DNA from: Butyrivibrio sp. | GTDB taxonomy: Bacteria > Bacillota > Clostridia > Lachnospirales > Lachnospiraceae | NCBI GenBank assembly: GCA_015056575.1 | Contig: SVGA01000021.1 | Coordinates: 1-64,000, forward strand | Direction of reading: 5' to 3' | Length of the DNA: 64,000 bases | In this document: piece by piece, positions 36,244-45,023 of the stretch | How the letters are laid out: the number at the start of each line of letters is the position of its first letter | Numbering within the stretch: position 1 is the stretch's first letter | Notes under the pieces: generated by a model | What the model was told of the DNA's origin: nothing | The model's input: only the letters and a program-made list of their open reading frames with translations | Databases searched by the model: none | Translations under genes and position numbers: made by a program

Positions 36244-37755
36244 ATGGCATCGGAGTACAAGTTGGAACTACGGGGCGTATCCAAGTCCTTTCCCGGTGTA
36301 AAGGCACTGGATAACGTACAACTGGCAGTTAAGCCCGGTACCGTCCATGCACTTATGGGAGAGAACGGAGCCGGTAAATCAACACTTATGAAATGTCTCT
36401 TCGGTATTTACAAGATGGATGCCGGAGAAATCTATATCGACGGAGAAAAAACCACAATCGACAATCCTGATGAAGCAATGAAAAAAGGTATTGCAATGGT
36501 GCATCAGGAACTTCAGCCGGTACTTGCAAGAAGCGTTGGCGAGAATATGTATCTTGGAAGATTCCCGGTTAAGAAATTTGGTCCACTTCAGATAATCGAC
36601 CACAAGACAATGTACGAACAAACAGAGAAGTGGCTCAAGGAAGTTAACATGGACTTTGATCCTAAGGCACAGCTTGATACACTGTCCATCGGACAGATGC
36701 AGTCAGTAGAGATTGCAAAGGCAGTATCACATGATGCCAAGGTTATCATTTTTGATGAGCCAACATCTTCTCTTTCAGATAGCGAAGTAGAAGCGCTGTT
36801 CAGGATCATGGAGACCTTAAGAGAAAGAGGTGTTGCCATGATCTACATATCCCACAAGATGGATGAGATCAAGCGTATCGCAGATGATGTTACCATCATG
36901 CGTGATGGTACATACATCGGAACATGGCCGGCAAAAGAGCTTACCATCGACGATATCATCGCAAAGATGGTTGGACGTGAGCTGACCAACATCTATCCTC
37001 CCAAGGACAGAACTCCGGGAGAGGTAGTAATGGAAGTCAAAGGTATTTCTTCAATCCATGAGAAATCCTTCCAGGATGTGTCCTTTACATTAAGAAAGGG
37101 AGAGATCCTTGGATTCGGAGGACTGGTAGGAGCTCAGAGAACAGAGCTTATGGAAGGAATCTTCGGAATCAGAAATCTTTCTGCAGGAGAGATCAAGATT
37201 CATGGCAAGGTGGCCAGGATCAAGAGCCCCAGAGATGCCATGGATGCCGGAATAGGAATGATCACAGAGGACAGAAGAGGAAACGGTATCTTCGGATGTC
37301 TTTCAATTAAGGATAATGTAGGAGTTTCCGTATACAACAAGTATCTGATGGGCGGTTTCGTCCTTGACCACAGCAAGATCAACAAGGTTGTGGACGACAG
37401 CATTGAAAAGCTTTCCATCAAGACTCCCAGTATGCAGGAACACATCTCTAATCTTTCAGGTGGTAATCAGCAGAAGGTTATCGTATCAAGATGGCTTGCC
37501 AATGATCCTGACATCCTTATAATGGATGAGCCTACAAGAGGTATCGACGTAGGTGCCAAGCATGAGATCTACGAGATCATGACAGATTTGGCCAAGCAGG
37601 GCAAAGCTATCATCATGATATCCTCCGAGATGGCAGAACTTCTCGGTATGTCAGACAGAATTTATGTAATGTGTAACGGTAAACTTCGCGGCGAGATAAC
37701 CGAAGAGAGCGATATGACTCAGGAAAAGGTTATGAGCTACGCTACCCAATTCTAA
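36244..37755 (+). CDS. mglA: Sugar ABC transporter ATP-binding protein (MglA/RbsA type)
   Basis: 503 residues with two fused ABC domains. Domain 1 has Walker A GENGAGKST, signature LSIGQMQSVEIAKA and Walker B VIIFDEPTSSL. Domain 2 (from ~255) has the usual degenerate first loop (GLVGAQRTELMEGIFG), LSGGNQQKVIVSRWL and ILIMDEPTRGIDVG. This is the carbohydrate-uptake-2 ATPase form. It powers MglC-mediated import of galactose, methyl-galactoside or glucose delivered by the upstream lipoprotein. Confidence 0.96.
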   Translation: MASEYKLELRGVSKSFPGVKALDNVQLAVKPGTVHALMGENGAGKSTLMKCLFGIYKMDAGEIYIDGEKTTIDNPDEAMKKGIAMVHQELQPVLARSVGENMYLGRFPVKKFGPLQIIDHKTMYEQTEKWLKEVNMDFDPKAQLDTLSIGQMQSVEIAKAVSHDAKVIIFDEPTSSLSDSEVEALFRIMETLRERGVAMIYISHKMDEIKRIADDVTIMRDGTYIGTWPAKELTIDDIIAKMVGRELTNIYPPKDRTPGEVVMEVKGISSIHEKSFQDVSFTLRKGEILGFGGLVGAQRTELMEGIFGIRNLSAGEIKIHGKVARIKSPRDAMDAGIGMITEDRRGNGIFGCLSIKDNVGVSVYNKYLMGGFVLDHSKINKVVDDSIEKLSIKTPSMQEHISNLSGGNQQKVIVSRWLANDPDILIMDEPTRGIDVGAKHEIYEIMTDLAKQGKAIIMISSEMAELLGMSDRIYVMCNGKLRGEITEESDMTQEKVMSYATQF

Positions 37756-37773
37756 GATCGGAGAGGAAAGAAA

Positions 37774-38763
37774 ATGGTTAAGACAAAACAACAGAAAGCA
37801 ATAGATTTTCTTATCAATAACGGTGTTATCATCGTTATGTTCATCCTGGTAATTTATACAGGTATCACAAACGACAGGTTCCTTACATCCAACAACCTGT
37901 TCAACATTCTGATGAACATGAGCTCAAGACTTGTTATCGCTCTTGGCATCGCAGGATGTGTTATCACCGCAGGCTGCGATCTGTCAGCAGGACGTATGAT
38001 AGGTTTTGCAGCATGTATTGCAGGAACACTTCTTCAGAAAATGGATTATTCAGGTAAGTTCTTCCCTGATATGCAGCCCCTTAACATCTTTGTGGCGCTT
38101 CTGATCGTTCTTGTTATCACAGGAGCATTCGGATCCATCACAGGATTCTTTATCGCATTCCTTCACGTACCTCCTTTCATCGCAACCCTTGCCATGATGG
38201 AGATCGTTTACGGACTTGCACTTATCTACACAGGTGCTACACCTCTTGGTGGATACACAACTGAGTATACAAATATTGCTACAGGCAAGTTCCTTGGTAT
38301 CAGTTATCTGATCTGGATCGCGATCATCGTAGCTGCAATAACCTGGTTCATCTTCAACATGACCCGTCACGGCAAATACATGTATGCCATCGGCGGAAAC
38401 CCTCAGGCTGCTGAGGTTGCCGGTGTACCTGTTCGTCTTACAATGGTACTCATCTACATGAAGGCAGCAATGATGTACGGTCTTGCAGGATTCATGCTGG
38501 GCGCTAAGGCCGGCGGTGCATCCGTAAACCTTGGACTCGGTTACGAGATGGAAGCTATCGCAGCCTGCACCATCGGTGGTGTATCTGTTACCGGTGGACG
38601 TGGTAAGGTTTCATCAGCTATCATCGGTGTTGCGGTATTTGAGCTTTTGAAGGCAGCTCTCCAGTATCTTGGTGTTGATGCCAACGCGCAGTACATCGCT
38701 ATTGGCGTTGTTATCTTCATCGCAATATCACTGGATATCCGTAAGTATGTTGCTAAGAAATAA
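37774..38763 (+). CDS. mglC: Galactose/methyl-galactoside ABC permease
   Basis: 329 residues with 9-10 hydrophobic segments. The family motifs IAGCVITAGCDLSAGRMIG, FIATLAMMEIVYG and the cytoplasmic ATPase-coupling segment GGNPQAAEVAGVP are present, followed by EAIAACTIGGVSVTGGRGK. GAGAGGAAAG precedes the ATG, 18 bp after mglA. A very strong terminator closes the operon. Confidence 0.95.
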   Translation: MVKTKQQKAIDFLINNGVIIVMFILVIYTGITNDRFLTSNNLFNILMNMSSRLVIALGIAGCVITAGCDLSAGRMIGFAACIAGTLLQKMDYSGKFFPDMQPLNIFVALLIVLVITGAFGSITGFFIAFLHVPPFIATLAMMEIVYGLALIYTGATPLGGYTTEYTNIATGKFLGISYLIWIAIIVAAITWFIFNMTRHGKYMYAIGGNPQAAEVAGVPVRLTMVLIYMKAAMMYGLAGFMLGAKAGGASVNLGLGYEMEAIAACTIGGVSVTGGRGKVSSAIIGVAVFELLKAALQYLGVDANAQYIAIGVVIFIAISLDIRKYVAKK

Positions 38764-38780
38764 TACGAACCCTTTTACTC

Positions 38781-38826
38781 AAAAAGAGGAAGCTGCGGCT
38801 TTTGTGCCGCAGCTTCCTCTTTTTTT
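38781..38826 (+). terminator. Strong terminator of the mgl operon
   Basis: AAAAAGAGGAAGCTGCGGC pairs perfectly with GCCGCAGCTTCCTCTTTTT around a 6-nt loop and runs straight into a T tract. The A/T flanks would let it work in both directions, also protecting the convergent HAD gene. Confidence 0.97.
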
Positions 38827-38942
38827 CAGTATACATAGCTGAGTTTATTGCGAGTTAAGAGTGAACCATTCAAGTCAAATCAGTGAGGCTTTTGTCAAGA
38901 TTGTTAGGCCTTGAGATATCTGACAGAAATTACAAGAAAACA

Positions 38943-39596
38943 CTAATCCTTGAGATAATTAATGACGAGGTCCAGGTTGTCTATCACTGCCTCCGCAAGA
39001 CTTTTCATCTCATCGTCTGCGGGCAGAAGATCGGGAACCATGATAGGCTTTAGCTTCCCTGAATGGGCTGCTCTGATGCCGTTGTAGGAATCCTCTATGG
39101 CATAGGCACGCTCAGGGGAGACACCGATCTCTTCACAGGCCTTTAAGTAGATTTCCGGATCTGGCTTACTCTTTGAGATCATATCCCCGCAGACAAGCTT
39201 ATCAAAGTAGTGCAGCAGTCCTGCGTCACGAAGCTCCTGAGCCACTATTTCTTTTCTCGTGGAAGAGGCGAGGGCAATCTTCTTGTTCTCGGATTTAAGG
39301 AAATCCAATATGTGAAAAATGCCCGGTTTTATTGGAAGATTTCCGTTATCATACTTCTCGTGGAAGAGAAGAGATGACTCTTTGGCATACTCATCGTAGG
39401 GAAAATCTTCTCCGAAGGCTTCAAGGACTATTTCTTTTGTCTTCTGATCATTGGTGCCAGTGCAGGCAAGAAAGACCTCTTCTATGTCAGAAAAGCCATG
39501 GCGCTGCGCTACAACTTCCCAGCACTCCAGCACGCATCTTTCGGAGTCGAAGATAACACCGTCCATATCAAATATTACTGCATCAAAATCTTTCAT
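38943..39596 (-). CDS. HAD-superfamily hydrolase, beta-phosphoglucomutase-like
   Basis: 217 residues from ATG 39596, with AAGGAGAATGT directly upstream. Motif I is DAVIFDMDGVIFDSE with both aspartates. The cap follows as four helices. Motif II is ALASSTRKE, motif III lysine lies in SKSKPDPEIY and motif IV in AIEDSYNGIRAA. This is the subfamily of sugar phosphatases and beta-phosphoglucomutases. The substrate is unknown, but the position next to the mgl operon suggests a sugar phosphate. Confidence 0.9.
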   Translation of the reverse strand: MKDFDAVIFDMDGVIFDSERCVLECWEVVAQRHGFSDIEEVFLACTGTNDQKTKEIVLEAFGEDFPYDEYAKESSLLFHEKYDNGNLPIKPGIFHILDFLKSENKKIALASSTRKEIVAQELRDAGLLHYFDKLVCGDMISKSKPDPEIYLKACEEIGVSPERAYAIEDSYNGIRAAHSGKLKPIMVPDLLPADDEMKSLAEAVIDNLDLVINYLKD

Positions 39597-39643
39597 ACAT
39601 TCTCCTTGTGGGTAAATTCCTAATTCAAAATCATCATAAATAT

Positions 39644-39681
39644 AGTTTGCATGCATTCTTTCCTGATAAAATCTGCAAACT
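39644..39681. promoter_or_regulatory. Inverted repeat upstream of the HAD gene
   Basis: AGTTTGCA (39644-39651) and TGCAAACT (39674-39681) are perfect 8-bp inverted repeats 22 bp apart, 48-85 bp upstream of the minus-strand start. This is a possible two-site operator or looping site. Confidence 0.35.
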
Positions 39682-39739
39682 TTACCGATTCAAATATTCT
39701 AACACAGTCTGATACAAACTGACAGGACTTGATGCGACC

Positions 39740-39870
39740 TGGCTGGGGGTACGCAATGTGATACGGCCTGACTAAGGCTTATGCAAGTGACACGGCCTGA
39801 CTAGGGTACGCAATGAGATACGGCCTGACTGGGGTACGCAATGTGATACGGCCTGACTGGATATTACGCA
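39740..39870. repeat. Tandem repeat, 28-29 bp unit, about 4.5 copies
   Basis: Units begin at 39740, 39769, 39798, 39826 and a partial one at 39854. The core is TGACTGGGGTACGCAATGTG followed by ATACGGCC, with few mismatches in the third and fourth units. No ORF or strong dyad is evident. The remaining gap (39597-39739) holds only the inverted repeat at 39644. Confidence 0.8.
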
Positions 39871-39909
39871 AACTGAACATTCGAACACCATTTAGATAAT
39901 TAATCTGCC

Positions 39910-39949
39910 TCAAAGTGACTTTGAATCGTATAAATAAATATGCGATAAT
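39910..39949 (+). promoter_or_regulatory. Promoter with palindrome for the double-glycine peptide gene
   Basis: TTGAAT (39921-39926), a 17-bp spacer and GATAAT (39944-39949). The palindrome TCAAAG-TGA-CTTTGA (39910-39924) overlaps the -35 box and may be an operator. Confidence 0.5.
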
Positions 39950-39977
39950 AATTGTGATGTTTTGGAGGTAATGCAAA

Positions 39978-40262
39978 ATGAATAATATTGAGAATGAGAA
40001 GAATTATGGCAAGGCAGAGATGATTGGCGGGAAGGAGAATGCTCGCGGCAATGCCGGGTTGACCGGTGGGAAAGGTACGTTTGGCGGTAAGGCCGCGATG
40101 ATTGATGATGAGGATCTTTCTGATGTTACCGGAGGCGCCACATTTGGCACAGACGTTATCCGTGTGGCCTGCAGCCATTGCGGCAGGTTCTTTCCGATAA
40201 AGATCTCGCATTCCAGGGTAAAATGCCCTTACTGCCAGGAGATTAATACATTCGAGGGGTGA
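39978..40262 (+). CDS. Small protein with double-glycine-type leader and zinc-ribbon core
   Basis: 94 residues; TTGGAGG lies 10 nt before the ATG. The first 53 residues are Gly/Lys/Glu-rich and end with DDEDLSDVTGG. This is very like the leader end of bacteriocin and other peptides cleaved after Gly-Gly (GG at 52-53). The remaining 41 residues contain CSHCGRFF and CPYCQE (Cys65, 68, 83, 86), a zinc ribbon or two-disulfide core. No peptidase-transporter or modification enzyme is nearby. An intracellular zinc-ribbon protein with a coincidental GG is the alternative. Confidence 0.65.
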   Translation: MNNIENEKNYGKAEMIGGKENARGNAGLTGGKGTFGGKAAMIDDEDLSDVTGGATFGTDVIRVACSHCGRFFPIKISHSRVKCPYCQEINTFEG

Positions 40263-40387
40263 GGGATGATCTAAGGGATCAAAGACGCTTCGAGGGATAA
40301 GAGACGATTTGAGGGAATGGATGACCTCACATTTGAAAGGGATGATCAGCTTTTTTATCTTTGAATTTATTTATATGTGAATGGGAT
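40263..40387. other. Short intergenic stretch with degenerate 19-bp repeats
   Basis: Between the small gene and the palindrome array, AGGGATCAAAGACGCTTCG and AGGGATAAGAGACGATTTG lie in tandem, with further AGGGA-led partial copies. No gene or promoter is apparent. Confidence 0.4.
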
Positions 40388-40957
40388 TCCGCCGCAATTT
40401 ACCTTTTTGATTATTGCGGCGGACTATTTATGTCCCTGTTTCCACTACAAATGGTGAAAATATCTATTTGCGGTGGAATCTTATAATGCTGACTCCACCG
40501 CAAATGGGTCCCAAATGGAAATGCGTTGGAACACCTCCTTGCAAAGGTCCACCGCAAATGGGGCCAAAACAGAAATGCGTTGGAACACCGCCTGTAAAGG
40601 TCCACCGCAAATGGGTCTAAAATGGAAATGCGTTGGAACACCTCCTTGCAAAGCTCCACCGCAAATGACTCAAAAACGGAAATGCGTTGGAACCCTGCTT
40701 TGCAAAGGTCCACCGCAAATGGGGCCAAAACAGAAATGCGTAGGAACACCGCCTGTAAAGCTCCACCGCAAATGACTTAAAAACGGAAATGCGTTGGAAC
40801 ACTGCCTGTAAAGCTCCACCGCAAATGGGTCTAAAATGGAAATGCGTTGGAACACCGCCTGTAAAGCTCCACCGCAAATGACTCAAAAACGGAAATGCGT
40901 TGGAACACCGCCTGTAAAGCTCCACCGCAAATGGGCTCAAAACGAAAATGCGGTGGA
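40388..40957. repeat. Tandem palindrome array, family B (11 units, 53-54 bp period)
   Basis: Eleven 36-37 bp palindromes start at 40388, 40441, 40494, 40548, 40601, 40655, 40709, 40762, 40815, 40868 and 40921. The typical unit has left arm TCCACCGCAAAT, a 13-bp A-rich centre and right arm AAATGCGTTGGA. The first, second and last units have right arms (ATTGCGGCGGA, ATTTGCGGTGGA, AAATGCGGTGGA) that pair nearly perfectly. Spacers are 16-17 bp; inside the array they are conserved (ACACCGCCTGTAAAGG and close variants). ORFs across it are by-products: the unit length is not a multiple of three. Confidence 0.95.
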
Positions 40958-41030
40958 ACACTACCCAAAGAGCCATCGCTTCAAATGCCCCATACGCTGT
41001 CTAAAAAAATACATTTAAAGAACACATAAG

Positions 41031-41073
41031 TTATACTGTAATCATGGCTATTCTTGCCTGCGCACAGTATAAT
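41031..41073 (+). promoter_or_regulatory. Inverted repeat overlapping a TATAAT box
   Basis: TTATACTGT (41031-41039) and ACAGTATAA (41064-41072) are perfect 9-bp inverted repeats 24 bp apart. The right arm includes TATAAT (41068-41073), about 32 bp before the ATG of the small membrane protein. Confidence 0.45.
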
Positions 41074-41104
41074 TATATAGATAGTTATCAGAAGGAGAAG
41101 TCTC

Positions 41105-41425
41105 ATGACATTTCAAGAAATAATCAATCAGATGGGAATAGAGCTGCTCTTGTTTGCAGCCTGCATGTTCTTTGGGATCAGACTCATTATCACAAGGGAT
41201 GTTCAGATACTTAATAAGAAAGAGGATCCCGCAAATATCAAGCATCCACGTGAATACGCGCTGTACGCGGGGCTGGTTATCATTTTCCTGGGAGTGTCTG
41301 CCATCATCATGGGAATCATATCTTTTTTCAATCCCAGGATCGCCCTGGCTTTCATTGTTATCGCTGTTGTGGCCATGGGAATAATGTGGAAATTCATCTA
41401 TGAGAAGTTCGTATTGGGAAAATAA
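41105..41425 (+). CDS. Small three-span membrane protein
   Basis: 106 residues with AGAAGGAG upstream of the ATG. Hydrophobic segments at about 11-28, 52-73 and 78-98 flank a polar loop (TRDVQILNKKEDPANIKHP). The topology resembles DUF3784-type proteins, but I cannot confirm membership. It stands alone between the palindrome array and the YesN-type regulator and has its own promoter-like palindrome. Confidence 0.65.
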   Translation: MTFQEIINQMGIELLLFAACMFFGIRLIITRDVQILNKKEDPANIKHPREYALYAGLVIIFLGVSAIIMGIISFFNPRIALAFIVIAVVAMGIMWKFIYEKFVLGK

Positions 41426-41550
41426 GCCCCCTACGCCCAAGAAAACACATGCAATATCAGCCTGCCAAGGCGCACGCAGTAAACAACAGCATGCGAAGTG
41501 CACATAGCAATATCGTGCCAAGGTACAGGCACGCGTCGGAGTAATAATCT

Positions 41551-43152
41551 ATGAACAAATATCGTGTAATGCTTGTTGACGACGAAGAAGACGTCGCTCA
41601 GGCAATTCTTAGAAAACTTGACTGGGAAGCCATGGGCTTTGAAGTCCCAAGGTATGCCAGAAACGGTCTCGAGGCGCTGGAACTCTCGGAGGAGCAGCGT
41701 CCTGACATTGTCATGACTGATATCAAAATGCCTTATATGGACGGTATGGAACTCTCAAGGAATCTGAAAAAGCTCTATCCCAACATCAGGATCATCTTTT
41801 TTTCCGGGTTCGATGAATTCGAATATGCCAAGGAGGCCATCCGCCTTGAGGCCGAGGAATATATTCTAAAGCCCATTGATTCGGACGAACTCAAGACAGT
41901 ATTTACCAGGGTTCATGAAGCTCTGGACAGGGACATCGATGAGAAACTCAACGTGGCTAAGCTTGAGAATTATTACATGGATTCGCTGCCCCTTTTGCAG
42001 GAGGATTTCTTTGCGTCTCTAGTGGAGGGCAGGATCGCTCAGAATAAGATACAAAAGTTCATGGATGACTACCGCATCGACCTTAAAGGACCCCTGTATC
42101 TCACCGCCATAGTTCATATCAGCATGTCCAGTATGCCCGAGGGCATAAACCCGGTGCTTCTGTCGGTTTCCGTAAGGAAGCTTTTGGAGGAACGCCTTGA
42201 CTCCAAGTGGGGATGCAGCTTTTTCTCATATCTTGGGAGCACTGTGCTGATTTCCCAACTGGAGACAGAGAAGGATGCCAAGGCTTTTACCGATGAATGT
42301 GACAGGCTCTGCAGGCTGGCTGAAAGCATCTGTAAGGCCAACGTCACCATAGGTATCGGCGAGGTTGTGGACAGCCTTTCAGGTATTGACGATTCCTACA
42401 AAGGCGCCAGGGATGCGGTTTCATACAGGGTTTTGTACGGACACACCAAGGCCATCAACATCTCCGAGATATCTCCCCTTGAGAAGGAGAGCGAAGCTCA
42501 GGAGTCCGGAGACAGTCTCACCGACGTTTTCAAGAAGATGAAGATGGGAGACAGCGAAGCGGTGGAGGCAGCAGCCCGGCAGTACATAGAGAACAACCTC
42601 GAGAAACAGGGCTCCATTCAGAACCACAGGTTTTTTGTAATGGAGCTGGTCAGCGAGCTCTACAAGTTCCTCCGGGGCAATCAGCTGGATGTCAACGAAG
42701 TTTTTGATGCCAACAGTGACGTGTACGCCCTGGTTCAGCAGATGGAGGGAAAAGAGCTGTCGAACTGGCTGAGCACGGTATGCCTTAAGATCAGGGAACT
42801 CATAGACGACAAGCGTTCCGACAATACCAGGTCTTTTGTCACCAAGGCAAAAGAGTATGTGGCTGATCACTACGCGGATCAGGATCTTTCAATTGACTTC
42901 ATCTGCAACTACCTTGGGGTGAGCAGTGCTTACTTTTCAACGGTATTCAAGAAAGAAACCGGCAAGACCTTCGTGGGATATCTTACTGACTTTCGCATGG
43001 AGAAGGCGGAGAAGATGCTGGTTGAGACCGATGAAAAGACATATATAATAGCTCAGCAGGTGGGATATTCCGATCCCAACTACTTCAGCTATGTCTTCAA
43101 AAAACAGTTCGGGGTTTCCCCTTCAAAATACAAGGCCGGCAGGGAATCATAA
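41551..43152 (+). CDS. YesN-type response regulator with AraC DNA-binding domain
   Basis: 533 residues. The receiver domain has acidic pair DDEED at 10-14, phospho-acceptor Asp57 in MTDIKMPYMDG and lysine in LKPID. A ~300-residue middle region with a short GGDEF-like fold is normal for YesN regulators. The C-terminal AraC domain includes SIDFICNYLGVSSAYFSTVF and VGYSDPNYFSYVFKKQFGVSP. It should be phosphorylated by the YesM-like kinase, which starts 2 bp downstream. The target is probably sugar-uptake genes such as the mgl operon, by context only. Confidence 0.95.
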   Translation: MNKYRVMLVDDEEDVAQAILRKLDWEAMGFEVPRYARNGLEALELSEEQRPDIVMTDIKMPYMDGMELSRNLKKLYPNIRIIFFSGFDEFEYAKEAIRLEAEEYILKPIDSDELKTVFTRVHEALDRDIDEKLNVAKLENYYMDSLPLLQEDFFASLVEGRIAQNKIQKFMDDYRIDLKGPLYLTAIVHISMSSMPEGINPVLLSVSVRKLLEERLDSKWGCSFFSYLGSTVLISQLETEKDAKAFTDECDRLCRLAESICKANVTIGIGEVVDSLSGIDDSYKGARDAVSYRVLYGHTKAINISEISPLEKESEAQESGDSLTDVFKKMKMGDSEAVEAAARQYIENNLEKQGSIQNHRFFVMELVSELYKFLRGNQLDVNEVFDANSDVYALVQQMEGKELSNWLSTVCLKIRELIDDKRSDNTRSFVTKAKEYVADHYADQDLSIDFICNYLGVSSAYFSTVFKKETGKTFVGYLTDFRMEKAEKMLVETDEKTYIIAQQVGYSDPNYFSYVFKKQFGVSPSKYKAGRES

Positions 43153-43154
43153 AA

Positions 43155-45023
43155 GTGGAATCCAAAAATTTTCTGAAGGAAAAAGCAAAAGAGCTGCAGG
43201 CTCGCTGGAGGCTTAGCCGTTATATGCAAAGTCTCGGCCCAAGAAGCGTTCAGGCTACGATCTCGGTTTCTTTTACCATCGTAGCTTTAGTCTGCATGCT
43301 TGCCATGGGCGTAGCACTCTATCAGAGGTTTTATGTGCGTTCCGAGAAGATGCTCACCGACAGCGCACAGACACTGCTTGATCAGACCGTTGTTAATCTT
43401 GAGGATTACCTTCGCAGCATGCGAAGGGTCTCGGATGCCATTTACTACAACGTGATAAAGGATGAGGATCTTTCGGAGGATTCCCCCAGCAATCAGATGA
43501 ATCTTCTTTACGAGGCGCATAAGGACTATCTTATAAGCCTTGCTCTTTATAACGAGGACGGGACTCTTATCAGCGCATCCCCGGTAGGCGTAGAAAAGCC
43601 GGGAGTTGATGTCACAACCCAGGAGTGGTTTAAGACGGCGCTCCAAAAGCCCGAAAATCTCCATTTTTCCCTTCCTCATGTTCAGAATATCTTCGTAGAC
43701 GATCCAACCTTCAAATACTATTGGGTGACCTCCCTTAGCCGTGCTGTTGAGCTTAACCGGAGCGGCGTTCCGGGGCAGGGAGTTCTTTTGCTGGATATGA
43801 ATTATGCTGTGATCGAGCAGATGATGGAGGATGTTAACGACAATCCGTCGGAGCAGTATGTGTACCTGTGCGACGGGAACGGCGCCCTTATCTATCATCC
43901 GATGCTGGCCCAGATCAGTGCGGGAGTTTTTTCCGAGAACAACACCAGCATAGCGGGCTATGACGATGGCAGCCACAAGGAGGATTTTGAGGGAAACACC
44001 AGGATCGTCACTGTCAACACCATGAGTTACACGGGCTGGAAGCTGGTGAGCGTGATCCCTACCAGTAATTCTTACATGGGCCTTAAGGATATCAGATACT
44101 TCGTTGTGATGATCGTATCCATCACGCTCCTTGCCATGCTGATCCTCAACAGGCTTGTGGCAAACAGGGTTACAAGGCCCATCAGAAAGCTCAACGATTC
44201 CATCAGGGATATCGAGATGGGGAAGGTCAATCCCACGGTTTATATCGGTGGTCCCTCAGAGGTGGAGCATCTTGGAAGAACTTTGCGCTCCAGCTACGAT
44301 CAGATAAATCAGCTGATGAAAGATATGGTGGCTTCCCAGGAGGAGAAGAGAAAGTCGGAGCTTGATGCGCTGCAATCCCAGATAAATCCCCACTTTTTGT
44401 ACAACACTCTCGACTCCATCGTCTGGATGATAGAGGGGGAAAAATACAACGATGCGGTGTTTATGATAACGCAGCTGGCCAGCCTTTTCAGGGTATCCCT
44501 CTCGGGTGGCAAAACCATCATCCCGCTGGAGGATGAGATCAGGCATGCCATGAACTACATGAATATTCAGAAGGTAAGGTTCAAGGATGCCTTTACCATT
44601 GATTTTGATATCGATGAAGAGATAAAAAAATGTTGTACCGTGAAGCTCATTGTTCAGCCTATTCTGGAGAATTCCGTGTACTACGGAGTTAAGGATATGG
44701 AGGACGGTGAGATCAAGGTGCATGGCTACAGGGGCGAAGACGGTGACATCTACATAGAAGTCTCCGACAACGGCTTTGGAATGAGTAGTGAGCAGCTGGA
44801 ATTTCTTTTGACCGACGATACCAGAGTGCGTAAGCATGGCTCCGGGGTTGGCCTTATTAACGTGCACAGAAGGATACAGCTGCGTTTTGGGCAGCAGTAT
44901 GGTCTTAAGATAGAAAGTGAGCCTGATGAGGGCACGACAGTTACCATCCATATTCCGGCAATTCCCTATAACGAGGAGAATCAGAAGCGCCTGGAGGGAG
45001 GAAAGGAGCATGAGTATGAGTAA
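43155..45023 (+). CDS. YesM-type membrane sensor histidine kinase
   Basis: 622 residues from GTG 43155. Span 1 is at ~35-57, followed by an extracellular dCache-like domain to ~315 (with NIFVDDPTFKYYWVTSL). Span 2 is at ~318-338, followed by a HAMP linker. The His-kinase domain has His413 in SQINPHFLYNTLDS, and the ATPase has DNGFGM and GSGVGLINVHRR. This is the partner of the regulator just upstream. The downstream binding protein starts inside its last codons, so ligand sensing may involve that protein docking on the extracellular domain. Confidence 0.95.
   Translation: MESKNFLKEKAKELQARWRLSRYMQSLGPRSVQATISVSFTIVALVCMLAMGVALYQRFYVRSEKMLTDSAQTLLDQTVVNLEDYLRSMRRVSDAIYYNVIKDEDLSEDSPSNQMNLLYEAHKDYLISLALYNEDGTLISASPVGVEKPGVDVTTQEWFKTALQKPENLHFSLPHVQNIFVDDPTFKYYWVTSLSRAVELNRSGVPGQGVLLLDMNYAVIEQMMEDVNDNPSEQYVYLCDGNGALIYHPMLAQISAGVFSENNTSIAGYDDGSHKEDFEGNTRIVTVNTMSYTGWKLVSVIPTSNSYMGLKDIRYFVVMIVSITLLAMLILNRLVANRVTRPIRKLNDSIRDIEMGKVNPTVYIGGPSEVEHLGRTLRSSYDQINQLMKDMVASQEEKRKSELDALQSQINPHFLYNTLDSIVWMIEGEKYNDAVFMITQLASLFRVSLSGGKTIIPLEDEIRHAMNYMNIQKVRFKDAFTIDFDIDEEIKKCCTVKLIVQPILENSVYYGVKDMEDGEIKVHGYRGEDGDIYIEVSDNGFGMSSEQLEFLLTDDTRVRKHGSGVGLINVHRRIQLRFGQQYGLKIESEPDEGTTVTIHIPAIPYNEENQKRLEGGKEHEYE

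Noticed and set aside
40388..40957. CRISPR array (37-bp repeats separated by short spacers)
   Set aside because: Spacers are only 16-17 bp and are themselves conserved, the repeats vary, and there is no leader or cas gene nearby.
40414..41018. Several overlapping open reading frames on both strands with repeated Cys or Phe units
   Set aside because: They are a by-product of the 53-54 bp repeat, occur in all frames, lack ribosome binding sites, and the period is not a multiple of three.
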